The position numbers and the translations under genes are program-made. 64,000 bases of DNA from Panax quinquefolius. Taxonomy: Eukaryota; Streptophyta; Magnoliopsida; Apiales; Araliaceae. Below, one piece after another: positions 11,087 through 21,887 of the stretch. The stretch covers positions 146,549,991 to 146,613,990 of the forward strand of contig CM035160.1 in the NCBI GenBank assembly GCA_020205615.1, written 5' to 3'. The stretch's first letter is position 1; each line of letters opens with the position of its first letter. The notes beneath the pieces are model-generated. The model saw only the letters and a list, made by a program, of their open reading frames with translations, was not told the DNA's origin and made no database searches.

Positions 11087-11091
11087 ATCTT
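11087..11091. other. Target duplication ATCTT, left of C1
   Basis: ATCTT precedes the C1 5' LTR (TGAAAG) and is repeated after its 3' LTR at 20407-20411. The uninterrupted site in the G1 5' LTR reads 'ccaaagatctttcatgaa' (3633-3650), which confirms the insertion point. Confidence 0.95.
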
Positions 11092-12981
11092 TGAAAGTAG
11101 TATGCACACAAGCCAATCATGTTTGATGATAAAGCATATACTTTGTAAATATCTTATTCATTTATTAATAAAAAGTATTAATTTATTAAAGGCTTTTAAT
11201 TATCTACATGATGTCGTTTTTATAATATGTGATAAACCCATAGTTTTAAGCAATGCTTTTAGAATAATGATGATGATCATTCTAATGAGATCTAAATTCT
11301 TAGAAAGCTTAAAACTAAAATAGTTCCCAATCGTTGGATTACTAAATTGGGGATTAGTGAATCCGGATAGATTGGTACATACGTTGTTTTGCTCATTGGA
11401 TGAGGATGATTGATCTCATGATCATTTGTGTGGAGACACTAAAGCAAGTATGTAGGTGCTTATTAGAGAATAAGTTCAATTTGAACGTAGCTCGCTAAGG
11501 AATACCTAATGGAGTTTTATTTGCTCATCAATAGGAATTCTCAGTAGTGATAGTAGTACAAGTAATCCTTGGACTTGAGATCATCATAGTATCTTGTGTA
11601 TGATGAGTTATACTTTGACTTATTCCTTAAGACCCTTAGGGTATATCAAAGGTATGCTTGGGTATAATAAGTTGTACATGGAGATAATGTATGACCAATA
11701 AAAAATCTACCACTTCTAATAAAAGAAGAGAAATGTCCTATGTGATTCGATAAATGACAACCCAAAGAGTCCTTGACTAAGGCAAAATAAAATTAGAAAG
11801 GAGTTTCTAATTTGCATTATTTGAGTTGTGCATTTAAGGATCGAAATACATATAATTAAATAAAATAAGACTTGACAAGAATTCCATGTCTTATATTTAA
11901 TTGAGACATTGTATGGTGGAAGGATTGAATTATGCAGAACTATTTACTCAAAGGTTCTTTAATGATTAATGTTGAAATCTATATTATCCGGAAAGTCGTT
12001 GATCATTAGGGGAGGCTTATCCCTATTGTAGAATAAATATTATTTATTTAAATAAATTAATTATTTAATTTATTTATTTAAATAAGATTAAATTGTTTCT
12101 AATTGATTTATTCACAAACCTGGGTTTAATATGGAGAACCTAAAGGGTCACACCATAAAAGGAAGAATAATTATTTAAGAAGTTAATGGCATAATCGTAA
12201 TAATATATTAAGTATATTTAATTTAATCTATGGTGATAGAATAAATTAAATAGCTTAATATTTATTATTTAATATTTTAGAAATATTAAATATAAATTAA
12301 TAAGAGGAGTCTTATTAATATTATTACAATTATTATTATTTTAATTTCTAAAAGAGTTTAGGAATTAATTTAATATAAGTACTCTCATTTATTCCTAATT
12401 GGATTAGGAAGGAAAATTAGTTAAAGGAGTTTAATTAATTATCCCTAATTAGATTAGGGAGCTTAATTAATTAAAATAATTTAATTAATTAAATAAAACC
12501 CAATTCCTTAATTGTTAAGATGGGTTGCCCACATCTATAAATAAGAGGAGTCTTATTATGGGTGGTATGGGTTGTTGACTTTTTAACAAAGTACGTAATA
12601 ATTCCAAGTTGTTGGGAGTATGCCTTTTCTATAGAGATAGAAAACTAGGGTTTGAGCCAAATACCCATCTTCTTGAATTTTCTTCTTCCTTGGTGGATCA
12701 CCTCTAGAGGCCAAACATTTGGGTGGCTAACGTTGATCAAAGGAAGGAACCAAACCCGGTGGATTCAAGATTGAACGCGAAAGGATTTGGAGGTGAACTT
12801 GTACCTGAGGAAGCTCGATCTTCAAGGGTATGATTTATTCTTTATCTTTTCGTTTAATTAATAATTGTGCATAAAGGGTGATCCGGGTATATGGTTTGTA
12901 AAATTTTAAACTCTGATTTTACATGCGCTTAGCATTATTTTGCAATTTGATTGCATACGAATATTATATACAAACCTAATA
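11092..12981 (+). repeat. C1 5' LTR
   Basis: Starts TGAAAGTAGTATGCACAC; the end is mutated to CCTAATA where the other three LTRs end CCTAACA. A TATA box TATAAATA is at 12536-12543 and a donor-like AGGGTATGA near 12824. It shares C1-specific variants with 18518-20406 (for example 'ggtggtatgggttgttgac') that differ from both C2 LTRs ('ggtgaaggagttgttgac'). Confidence 0.95.
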
Positions 12982-12982
12982 A

Positions 12983-12996
12983 AGGCATCGAGCCAA
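12983..12996 (+). other. C1 primer binding site (initiator Met tRNA), decayed
   Basis: Directly after the LTR: 'aaggcatcgagccaaacc'. The C2 counterpart at 30677 reads TGGCATCAGAGCC, the usual copia Met primer site. C1 has lost two to three positions, part of which may be consensus error. Confidence 0.7.
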
Positions 12997-13414
12997 ACCT
13001 TTATGCGAATTATTAATTGTTTTAATTTAATATGTATATTGATATGTGTTTAGAACAATTTAATTGGGCATAATTTTATTGTATAAAATTTACGAAAAAA
13101 AAAAATAAAAAAAAAATAAAAATAAATAAAAATAAAAAAAACGTGACCTGCTGCAATTCAAAACCGAACAAGGCAATCAATTTTTTTTTTTCCAAGTCAA
13201 TCGTCATTCATCATGCAAAATAACAATTTTAAGGTTCAAATAACCACCTACAGACTTTTCAAGAAAAAAATTAAAGGCACGGAAATTTGAAAAGGCTTGG
13301 CATTAGCAATAGTGCACGGAAGCAAATTAAAAAAAAAAAAAAAGTAACTTTCGATTTATTTTTTTTTGAAAGTTCGGATGCATATATATATATAGTATAA
13401 TAATAGTTAACTGT

Positions 13415-13418
<4 letters not shown>

Positions 13419-13463
<45 letters not shown>
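13419..13463. repeat. TA microsatellite
   Basis: Uninterrupted TA dinucleotides for about 45 bases in the C1 leader. C2 has shorter TA runs at about 31021-31050 and 31120-31140. Confidence 0.9.
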
Positions 13464-13465
<2 letters not shown>

Positions 13466-13784
13466 CGTTTGTATTATATATATAATAGTTATATATATAT
13501 TATTTTAATTATTCTTAATTATTATATAATTAAAATAAAAGTTTATTTTAATTTTAAAATAAAAGGTTTATTTTAATATTAAAATATAAAGTTTTATTTT
13601 AATTTTAATAATTTTATAATTAAAATAAAAAAGTTTATTTTAATCTTAAAATAAAAGGTTTATTTTAATATTAAAATAAAAGATTTATTTTAATTTTAAA
13701 ATTAGAATTTCATGCTAACTAATTAGAGTTGGAATTGGATTCCATGATAACTAATTGGAGTTGAAATTGTATTCCATCTTTCCT

Positions 13785-14065
13785 TAAATAAAGGAGTTTA
13801 TTTATATATGAAATAGGATTTCATATTATTCAAAATAAAAGAGTTTATTTGTGAATAGGAAAGAGAATCCTAATTTCCTTAAATAAAGGAGTTTATTTAG
13901 ATATGAAATAGGATTTCATATTATTCAAAATAAAAGAGTTTATTTGTGAATAGGAAAGAGAATCCATGTTTCCTTAAATAAAGGAGTTTATTTAAATATG
14001 AAATAAGATTTCATATTATTCAAAATAAAGGAGTTTATTTGTGAATAGGAAAGAATATCCGTGTT
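13785..14065 (+). repeat. Tandem array in C1 leader, three ~100 bp units
   Basis: Each unit has 'ccttaaataaaggagtttat', 'gaaataggatttcatattat', 'aaataaaagagtttatttg' and 'tgaataggaaagagaatcc'. C2 keeps two units at about 31285-31475, so the array has changed length since the two elements separated. Confidence 0.8.
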
Positions 14066-15023
14066 TCCTTTAATATTTTTTATACGTGGAATTGGATTCC
14101 ATAATTAATTAAAATAAAGGAGTTTATTTTGATTAAAATTTTGATTAAAATAAAATAGTTTATTTTATTCAAAATTGGATAAATTAAAATAAAATAGTTT
14201 TATTTTGATTTAAATTTGGATTAAAATAAATGAGTTTATTTTGATTCAAAAATAGATTTTATACTAACTAAATTTGCCCATTAAATGATATCAATATATA
14301 TATTAAATGTTTATTATTCATGAGATGAATGTTATTTATTGATGCATATGATGATGTGTATGATAATAAATGGGATTGATTATGGACTATCGACCAATGT
14401 GATTGGATTTTATTTTAGTTGGATGCATGAATGTATGAGTTTTATTAAATGGGGTCTGCACAGCCTCGCCTTCTCTAATTTTTCCTTAATGTAAATTCTA
14501 TCTCCTCCTATGTACTTCCCCTTGATTGGCGATCAAGGTTTCTATTTATTTTAAAATGGTTTTGTAATAGGAATATTTAGAATTAATTTTGAAGAATTAG
14601 AGATCAAGGGACAAGAAGCGCTGAAGACTTGGTTTGTAATAGAGCCCGGGTTTAAATGTAATAGTTATATTTAAATATTATTTCTCGCACCCCTAGGGTT
14701 TGACCTTTTGGTTCACTTGGTGGCTCTAGTAGAACCAAACTAGAATAAAAGTCCATAATCAATCCGGGTAGAATATAGTATTCTATATGTGCATGCTTAT
14801 ACTATATATATATATATATTATGCAAACATGCTTTGCATGTTCATTAATATAACGCGTATTTTATATATATATAATAAATGCCGCTAAAACAAGATGAGA
14901 CAAATTTAATAATAAACCCCTCAAATTTTTATATTAAGTCCTAAGCGTTCAAAGATATTTGGAATATCGAACGTCGCCTTCTAGCATGATAAAATTAATA
15001 GAGTATTAAATATTTAATATGAG

Positions 15024-15320
15024 TTTGTTGTGTCACCACAAGGCAAGTATTAAGTATTTAAGATGTTAATTTATCACATTTGATGCTTATAAAGAAAATT
15101 GAACAATATTGTTTTGTTGTGTCACCACAAGGATGATATTTTTCTTTTTTGAATATATGGAGTGCTAGGTCGGACTTAACTTGGATAATTTTGATTCGGA
15201 TGTGCCACCACTTGATCAAAATAATCTAAGAGGCAAAAGACAAGGAGTTGCATAGTTGATGTAATTGACAAAAGTTGTCTACCTATTTATTTATATATAG
15301 TTTGTTGTGTCACCACAAGG
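15024..15320 (+). repeat. Three copies of a 20-base hairpin motif in C1 leader
   Basis: TTTGTTGTGTCACCACAAGG occurs exactly at 15024-15043, 15113-15132 and 15301-15320; a variant 'gtgccaccacttg' is near 15201. TTGTG and CACAA can pair around a TCAC loop. C2 has the same three copies. Confidence 0.85.
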
Positions 15321-15526
15321 CTATATACATTTGAAATGGGATCCTTATTCTCACTAGCAGATCTTTAATTAGATTTTACCGAACTATATATATTGAGGTA
15401 ATATAGTTTGAAGAAAATATAGTGGGAGATACCAATTTAAAACAAGACCTAATTTATTTTGGTAATTAATAAAAGAATGTATGTTAAAATGTTGTTAATT
15501 ACAAATTCATTTACGAGAATTTTACA

Positions 15527-16310
15527 ATGTCTTAATTACTATCATCACGAAGCATATTAAATGCTAAATTAACTGCATCAATTAAACGGATTGGTTAAGG
15601 AAATTGAGAAAAGTTCTCATGGTGAAAAGCTATCTTATGTCCTTAATACGCTTATCCTGCAATGGTTGCGAGACAATGCCTCGAGGAAGAGATTGCTACT
15701 TTTAGAAAGTGGCAAGATGATGCACGATTAGCTCAATGCATCATGCTCGCATCCATAAATGCTGAGCTTGACGTCGGCGTGAAACTATGGATGCTCCTAC
15801 TATATTCCCCGCACATCAAGTAGTTGATGGTGAGGAAAGTAGGACTGATAGATATCAGATATCTAAGGAGCTCTTCCGATCTAGAATGGCCAATGACACT
15901 ATAGTAGGTCCTTAACATTATCAATTTGATTGATCAATTAGGACAACGAGTTTTGTCATGGATGGAGAGTTGAGCCAAGATTTGATCTTGCACTCACTCC
16001 GGACTCCTTTCACTGATTGTTGTGAATTTTCATATAAACAAGCTAGATATCGGCCTCGCCGATTTGCTTAACATATTGAAAAATGTTGAGAGTCACTTTC
16101 CAACCAAGAAAGATCAAGTCTTCTTGGTAGGGGCCAAAGGATCTTCCGAAAAGAAGAACGATTCAAAGAAGGTAAATAGAAGGCAAAACAAAGGATAATA
16201 AGAACAAAACCGATATGGATAGCAAAGGAGCTTGCTTCCACCGCAATAAGCTTTGGACATTTGGAAAGAAATCATGAGAAGCGTCTTGCGAGGCTAACCA
16301 AAGAAGCTTA
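15527..16310 (+). pseudogene. gag: C1 gag, frameshifted
   Basis: Copia capsid protein. The start ATG at 15527 is placed by comparison with C2 (33005, 'MSKLLSTLRSILDAKL'). Recognisable pieces: 'FRKWQDDA' at about 15700, 'ISKELFRSRMANDTI' at about 15859, 'VMDGELSQDLILHSL' at about 15957, 'LLNILKNVESHFPTKKDQV' in two frames near 16065, and a broken CCHC knuckle at 16225-16270 whose second Cys and His are out of frame. Many indels; no intact protein. Confidence 0.65.
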
Positions 16311-16359
16311 GTGAAGTTTGATTTGTCAATCGATTTTTGTTCATGATTGAAATAAATTT

Positions 16360-16530
16360 TTCCTTTAAGTCAAGGTTTTACTTGGGTATTGGATACCGAC
16401 TTTGGTTATCATAAATATAGATTTATGAAGGGACCAAGCAGAAGTAGAAAGTTAAACAAAGATAAGTAATCCTATGTGTGGAAAATGAAGCAAAGGTTCT
16501 TTGAATTAGCCATAGAAACTTATAGTTTAA
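16360..16530 (+). pseudogene. C1 protease remnant
   Basis: 'TWVLDTDFGYH' at about 16382 corresponds to the copia protease motif (W-V-L-D-T/S-G-C/A). The Gly after DT is not seen and the frame shifts at once. In copia order the protease precedes integrase, which fits what follows. Confidence 0.5.
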
Positions 16531-17430
16531 AGAATGCCTACGGGCAAATCTATTGAGTCGATAAGTTGTTATTGTATTCCGGTTCTTGTTAAAAATATTA
16601 TTTCCATTTTATTGTTGGACAATGAAATCTTTGGTATTATAATTAAGAACAATTGTTGTTCTATTTATAATAATAATGTTTTGTATAGAACCGGAATATT
16701 AGAATTAATGGATTTTGTATACTTGACTTACATGAAAATAATTTTGCATATTGAACAAATTAGTATAAGAAAAGGAGATGATCATTCAAAGAGTTGAATG
16801 CGTGTATTTGCTGAAATACAAGTGTGAATTATTTGAAAGGTTTAAAGAATTCAAAAGTGAAACAAATTGGCAAAGTATTAGAATTCTTTGATCGGATCAA
16901 GGAAGGAATACTTGTGCAATAAGTTTCTAGATCATCTCAAATGGTTTTCTCATAATGGACACATCCTGATACGCAATAATTGATTGATGTATCTGAATGA
17001 AAAATCATACCTTGTTGGACATGGTACGGTCCATAATGATTTTACCGACATTCCAAAGATTCTTCCGGGATAATGTCCTAGAAATGGTCTGCATATCTCA
17101 CGAAAAAGGTAACCTCAAAATCCATTTTTCAGACTCCATAAAAGTTATGGACATGGAGGATTCCTAATCTTAAGTATGTTAAGATAAGTGGTTGTCCAAC
17201 TTATGTGAAAAGGTTTCAAAGGATAAGCTTGGGACAAGATTTGACAAGTGTCGATTTGTGGGACATCCTAAAGTAAGTTTAGGGTATATGTTCTATAATC
17301 CTACTTAGCAAAAGGTGTTTGTTCTGAAAACACGCCGCCTTCTAAGATAAATGTGTTTATTATTGAAGGGGCTAGTGGGAGGATAATAGATCTTGAAGAG
17401 TTCAAGAACCACAAAACACTATAAGTCAAT
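16530..17430 (+). pseudogene. C1 integrase, frameshifted
   Basis: Pre-integrase part: an open frame from 16534 'MPTGKSIESISCYCIPVLVKNIIS' to 'IIIKNNCCSIYNNNVLYRTGI'. Core pieces: 'GDDHSK', then 'LIDVSE.K' (about 16980) where copia integrases have NGVSERRNRTLLDMVRSM, and 'VMTFTDIPKF'-like bases near 17035. C-terminal part: 'YVKRFQRISLGQDLTS' in mixed frames near 17205 and 'VFIIEGASGRIIDLEEFK' at about 17356. The order and content agree with C2 at 34020-34900. Confidence 0.7.
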
Positions 17431-17509
17431 TAAGAGGAACTCAGAGATGAACTGTTGTACCTTGTACCACAAATCAATCGTAAGTCCGGAATAGTATGAA
17501 AGATACCTA

Positions 17510-18500
17510 GGAGGTATGGATTCATCATGGATGATGATGATGAGGTACACATCATAGAAGATGATGATCCAGAGTTACATTCGATGAGGTAAGACTTCTA
17601 GTGTGTACAAAAGGGTCAGTGGGATCATCGCGAAATTTCTAGTATTATATGTTGATATACTACGGATGAGGAATTACATACCAATGCTACAATCAGTAAA
17701 GATAAAGTTGTCTAAACAATTCTTCCATGAATGATTTGGGAAGAGTATCTTAATTGGGGATATAAATCTATATAGATAGATTTAAAAGGATGCTCAACTT
17801 AACCCAAGGAACGATATTCATTTGATGCTAAAGTCGTTTAGCATGGCAAACTCAAGAGATGTCTCATGTCGATGAGCTATGGAGTGTATCTCTCTAATAG
17901 TCCCCACAGACTCCAAAGAGAGATCACATGAGTAACTATCATGTATGCAATGAAATATCGAGAGACCTCGATGTTGATCGATCATATTTCGGAGAAGTTC
18001 ACCGTGAGTCGGTGAAAACATCTTAAAGTTCTTAACCCAGTACTAAGGATGTGATCATATTCATGGTGGGTCTAAATTAAAACTAGAGGACTTAATGGAC
18101 TCAAGTTTTTTCGCAGACGAAGAAGATGACGTAAAAATCCACTTTAAGGTAAAGGGTTACCTTGAACAGTGGTGCAGTAAATTGGAAAAGTTCCAAACAG
18201 CAAAGAGTTGATGGTTTAGTGATAAAGACAAAGTATATAGCTATAAATGAAGCTGCAAGTTGATTGTTTGGATTAAAAGTTCATTACAGAACTAGGAATA
18301 GTTCCTAAGTCTCATCTTGGATCTAAACATGTGTTGTGGCACTTTTATTTGATTATTAGAATCATTGAAAGATGGGAAATCACTATAGAGATAGTGGACT
18401 CTCATGAACAACATTACATATCCATTAATTAAAGCTTATCGAACAGCAGGATAATCGTCACTTAGAGAAGAAGAGTATAAGATACCATGACGATTGGCTT
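17510..18500 (+). pseudogene. C1 reverse transcriptase and RNase H, with shared deletions
   Basis: After an Asp/Glu-rich linker ('GFIMDDDDEVH' at 17518) the sequence passes within ~100 bases to the RT palm C-terminus ('LYVDILRMRN' at about 17646): the N-terminal RT with its first catalytic Asp is deleted. The YVDD motif reads YVD, one Asp codon lost. Downstream: 'MANSRDVSCR', 'LKLEDLMDSSF'-like, 'VNWKSSKQ'-like near 18180, and 'GIVPKSHLGSKHVLWHFYLI' near 18295, which lacks the usual segment between VP and SH/SKH carrying an RNase H acidic residue. C2 has the same three lesions. Confidence 0.75.
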
Positions 18501-18502
18501 TA

Positions 18503-18517
18503 GTGCAAGTGGGAGAT
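18503..18517 (+). other. C1 polypurine tract
   Basis: GTGCAAGTGGGAGAT directly before the 3' LTR; identical in C2 at 35980-35994. Confidence 0.8.
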
Positions 18518-20406
18518 TGAAAGTAGTATGCACACAAGCCAATCATGTTTGATGATAAAGCATATACTTTGTAACAATCTTATTCATTTATTAATAAAAA
18601 TATTAATTTATTAAAGGCTTTTAATTATCTACATGATCTTTGTTTTATAATATGTGATAAACCCATAGTTTTAAGCAATGCTTTTAGAATAATGATGATG
18701 ATCATTCTAATGAGATCTAAATTCTTAGAAAGCTTAAAACTAAAATAGTTCCCAATCGTTGGATTACTAAATTGGGGATTAGTGAATCCGGATAGATTGG
18801 TACATACGTTGCTTGCTCATTGGATGAGGATGATTGATCTCATGATCATTTGTGTGGAGACACTAAAGCAAGTATGTAGGTGCTTATTAGAGAATAAGTT
18901 CATTTGAACGTGGCTCGCTAAGGAATACCTAATGGAGTTTTATTTGCTTTGTCAATAGGAATTCTCAGTAGTGATAGTAGTCTGACAAGTAATCCTTGGA
19001 CTTGAGATCATCATAGTATCTTGTGTATGATGAGTTATACTTTGACTTATTCCTTAAGACCCTTAGGGTATATCAAAGGGTATGCTTGGGTATAATAAGT
19101 TGTACATGGAGATAATGTATGATCAATAAAGAATCTACCACTTCTAATAAAAAGAAGAGAATGTCCTATGTGATTCGATAAATGACAACCCAATAGTCCT
19201 TGGCGGCGGCGAGAATGAAATTAGAAAGGAGTTTCTAATTTGCATGGAGTTAATGCATTTATTTAGGATCGAAATACATATAATTAAATAAAATAAGACT
19301 TGACAAGATAATTCCATGTCTTATATTTAATTGGGACATTGTATGGTGGAAGGATTGAATTGTCACGGTAACTATTTACTCAAAGGTTCTTTAATGATTA
19401 ATGTTGAAATCTATATTATCTGGAAAGTCGTTGATCATTAGGGAGGCTTATTCTATTGTAGAATAAATATTATTTATTTAAATAAATTAATTATTTAATT
19501 TATTTATTTAAATAAGATTAGAATTGTTCTAATTGATTTATTCACAACCAGGTTTAATATGGAGAACCTAAAGGGTCACACCATAAAAGGAAGAATAATT
19601 ATTTAAGAAGTTAATGGCATAATCGTAATAATATGTTAAGTATATTTAATTTAATCTATGGTGATAGAATAAATTAAATAGCTTAATATTATTATTTAAT
19701 ATTTTAGAAATATTAAATATAAATTAATAAGAGAAGTCTTATTAATATTATTACAATTATTATTATTTTAATTTCTAAAAGAGTTTAGGAATTAATTTAA
19801 TATAAGTACTCTCATTTATTCCTAATTGGATTAGGAAGGAAAATTAGTTAAAGGAGTTTAATTAATTATCCCTAATTAGATTAGGGAGCTTAATTAATTA
19901 AAATAATTTAATTAATTAAATAAAACCCAATTCCTTAATTGTTAAGATGGGTTGCCCACATCTATAAATAAGAGGAGTCTTATTATGGGTGGTATGGGTT
20001 GTTGACTTTTTAACAAAGTGCGTAATAATTCCAAGTTGTTGGGAGTATGCCTTTCTATAGAGATAGAAAACTAGGGTTTGAGCCAAATACCCATCTTCTT
20101 GAATTTTCTTCTTCCTTGGTGGATCACCTCTGAGGGCCAAACATTTGGGTGGCTACGTTGATCCAAAGGAAGGAACCAAACCCGGTGGATTCAAGATTGA
20201 ACGCGAAAGGATTTGGAGGTGAACTTGTACCTGAGGAAGCTCGATCTTCAAGGGTATGATTTATTCTTTATCTTTTCGTTTAATTAATAATTGTGCATAA
20301 AGGGTGATTCGGGTATATGGTTTATAAAATTTTTAAACTCTGATTTTTACACGCTTCCGCATTATTTTGCAATTTGATTGCGCACATGAATATTACAAAC
20401 CTAACA
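18518..20406 (+). repeat. C1 3' LTR
   Basis: TGAAAGTAG to CCTAACA, 1889 bp, TATA box at 19963-19970. It is followed by ATCTT (20407-20411) and the rest of the G1 3' LTR. Confidence 0.95.
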
Positions 20407-20411
20407 ATCTT

Positions 20412-21376
20412 TTCATGAAAATATTCTTCTGATCATTCTTGAATTTTACTCTATAAAACAGTATCATATTGATAATTTGGACGTTAATAATTCCTGGATA
20501 AAATAATTCTTGAACTTGTTTTATGTAATTCTTATATCATTGTCATCATCCTCATGTTTATATTTTTTTAAAGTCATCTGTGGCCTGTAGTGCATAGATG
20601 GACTTGGTATGATTATGACCGAGAGACTATTCGATTGTAATCATAATCCGTAATGTTACAAATGATGTGGTAAAAATCCTCAATGGTAGTAGTGCATTGA
20701 TGGACGATTGTTGGCATGATCATGACCATTAATGAATACACAAATATTCTTGCACGTAAGTGCATGAATAATTAATGTCGTGATACTTAAAGAATATCCT
20801 TGGCCGTAGTGCGGGGGTGATTCGATGATGTGGAATATTTATTAAAATTTGAGTCTCAAATATAACGATGATGAAAAACCTTTTAAAACCTAAAAGATAG
20901 TAGACTTTATTTTCTACTTGACTCTTTTAATGGATTGCATATTCATTTACTGCAGTTAAAACCGGTTGTCTATTATATTTTATCGGTTTAACATTGTTGA
21001 AGACTATTGATAATTTATTACGCATTATCTTAGTCATAATATTTCTTCTTGGGCTAGTTGAGCTCACCTTTTCTTCTCTTATTTCTTGAGAAAATGAGAA
21101 TATAGTTGGGACGACGAGTCGGGAAGCAGTGATGGTCCGAAGATAGCATTAGTAGTCCTCACTATTCTCGTGAAATAGTGTGATAATAATTGTAATGAGG
21201 ACTTTTTGTTTGAGTTTGTATAATATCTAGTAGAGCGATATTTGTATTTAAACTCACGCTTTATGTCGTATTGTACCTACACAGCTTATGTTAATAAGTT
21301 GTATTTAAATTACATGCCACGTATGTAAGTGGCGACCCAAGATGGGTGATGTATACCTAATTTTGGGGGCGTCACA
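20412..21376 (+). repeat. G1 3' LTR type A, right part
   Basis: Continues the G1 LTR after C1, from 'ttcatgaaaatattcttctg' to GGGGGCGTCACA. It carries two or three 'gtagtgcatgaat/gatgg' units and the 'ttgagctcacc' block, and ends beside an inverted type B LTR. Confidence 0.9.
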
Positions 21377-21887
21377 TAGACAATATCAACACTCAAATAA
21401 GTCCTCATTACAATTATTCATACACTATTTTACAAAAATAGTGAGGATCTATCTAAACATCTTTCTAGAACCATCACTCCATACCCCGACTTTCGATCCT
21501 CTTATGTTCTCACCTCCTGAGAAGAAAAATGGAACTAAAAAGAAAAGGGTGAGCTCAACTAGTCCAGTAAAGAATATTATGACTAGGATAATATACAATA
21601 AATTATCATTAGTCTTCAACAGGGAAAAATCTGATAAAACATAATAGACAACAAGTTTTAGATCAAAACTGCAGCGGGAACATCAATCCATTAGAAGAGT
21701 CAAGTAGAGAATGAGTTCTACTATCTTCTAAGATTTAAAAGTCCATCATCAATATTTTATCCCTGTAACAACAATCAATATACATCTTTAATCGAATATT
21801 CATCTTTGCAATACAGGCCAAAGATATTCATTTGTATCACCAGTTGGTCATGTTCATCTCAACACCTGTTCATCTTTGCACTACGGG
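21377..21887 (-). repeat. G2 3' LTR type B, distal part
   Basis: The reverse complement matches 52400-52940: U5 block, 'agggtgagctcaactag' at 21545 and the 'catctttgca' array. Starts inside the U5 palindrome ('tagacaatatc') immediately after the G1 LTR end. Confidence 0.85.

Larger units (their letters stand above)
9418..11091 (+). repeat. G1 3' LTR type A, left part (U3, TATA, leader)
   Basis: Starts TGTAAGACCTCAGC next to the purine tract and carries U3, a tandem array (10035-10255), the TATA box (10389), a GA-rich leader, a splice-donor-like site (10529) and a second array (10600-10950). It is cut at 11091 by C1 and resumes at 20412. Total LTR length without C1 is about 2.64 kb. Confidence 0.9.
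12997..15526 (+). other. C1 long non-coding leader with repeats
   Basis: About 2.5 kb without a gene. It contains A/T homopolymers (13091-13140), a TA microsatellite (about 13419-13463), AT-rich short repeats of 'aaaataaaagtttatttta' type (13500-13700), a ~100 bp tandem array (13785-14065), a stretch 'ctaattttttcttaatgtaaattc' near 14475, and three hairpin motifs (15024, 15113, 15301). C2 has the same leader with different repeat counts. Confidence 0.8.
11092..20406 (+). mobile_element. C1: Ty1/copia element, Angela/BARE-like, non-autonomous
   Basis: 9315 bp with LTRs 11092-12981 and 18518-20406, a Met primer site, a long non-coding leader, then gag, protease, integrase, RT and RNase H in copia order, a purine tract and flanking ATCTT duplications. 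The LTR size, leader length and RT motifs ('MANSKRG', 'SIMYAMKYTRPD' in C2, 'GSELKLEGFTDSSF') resemble the Angela clade; the clade call is moderate. The RT N-terminal region, one catalytic Asp codon and part of RNase H are missing, exactly as in C2. It also has frameshifts. Confidence 0.9.
3569..21376 (+). mobile_element. G1: Ty3/gypsy Tekay-type element, 5' LTR truncated, split by C1
   Basis: Order: truncated 5' LTR (3569-4607), primer site, gag, protease, reverse transcriptase, RNase H, integrase, chromodomain (4795-9406), purine tract, then a full-length 3' LTR (9418-11091 plus 20412-21376). The chromodomain at the integrase C-terminus and the order RT-RH-IN mark a chromovirus of Ty3/gypsy. 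C1 sits in the 3' LTR. The 5' LTR lacks the TATA box and leader, so the copy has no promoter of its own, and the coding part has many frameshifts. The right flank begins 'tagacaatatc', inside the U5 palindrome of the G2 3' LTR, so G1 probably inserted there. The left flank has been replaced and no target duplication survives. Confidence 0.85.

Noticed and set aside
13419..13463. Long TA run as an origin or regulatory element
   Set aside because: A simple microsatellite in the C1 leader; nothing else supports a function.
16534..16797. 87-codon open frame as a possible separate gene
   Set aside because: It matches the copia pre-integrase segment and has a collinear, broken counterpart in C2 (34042-34290).
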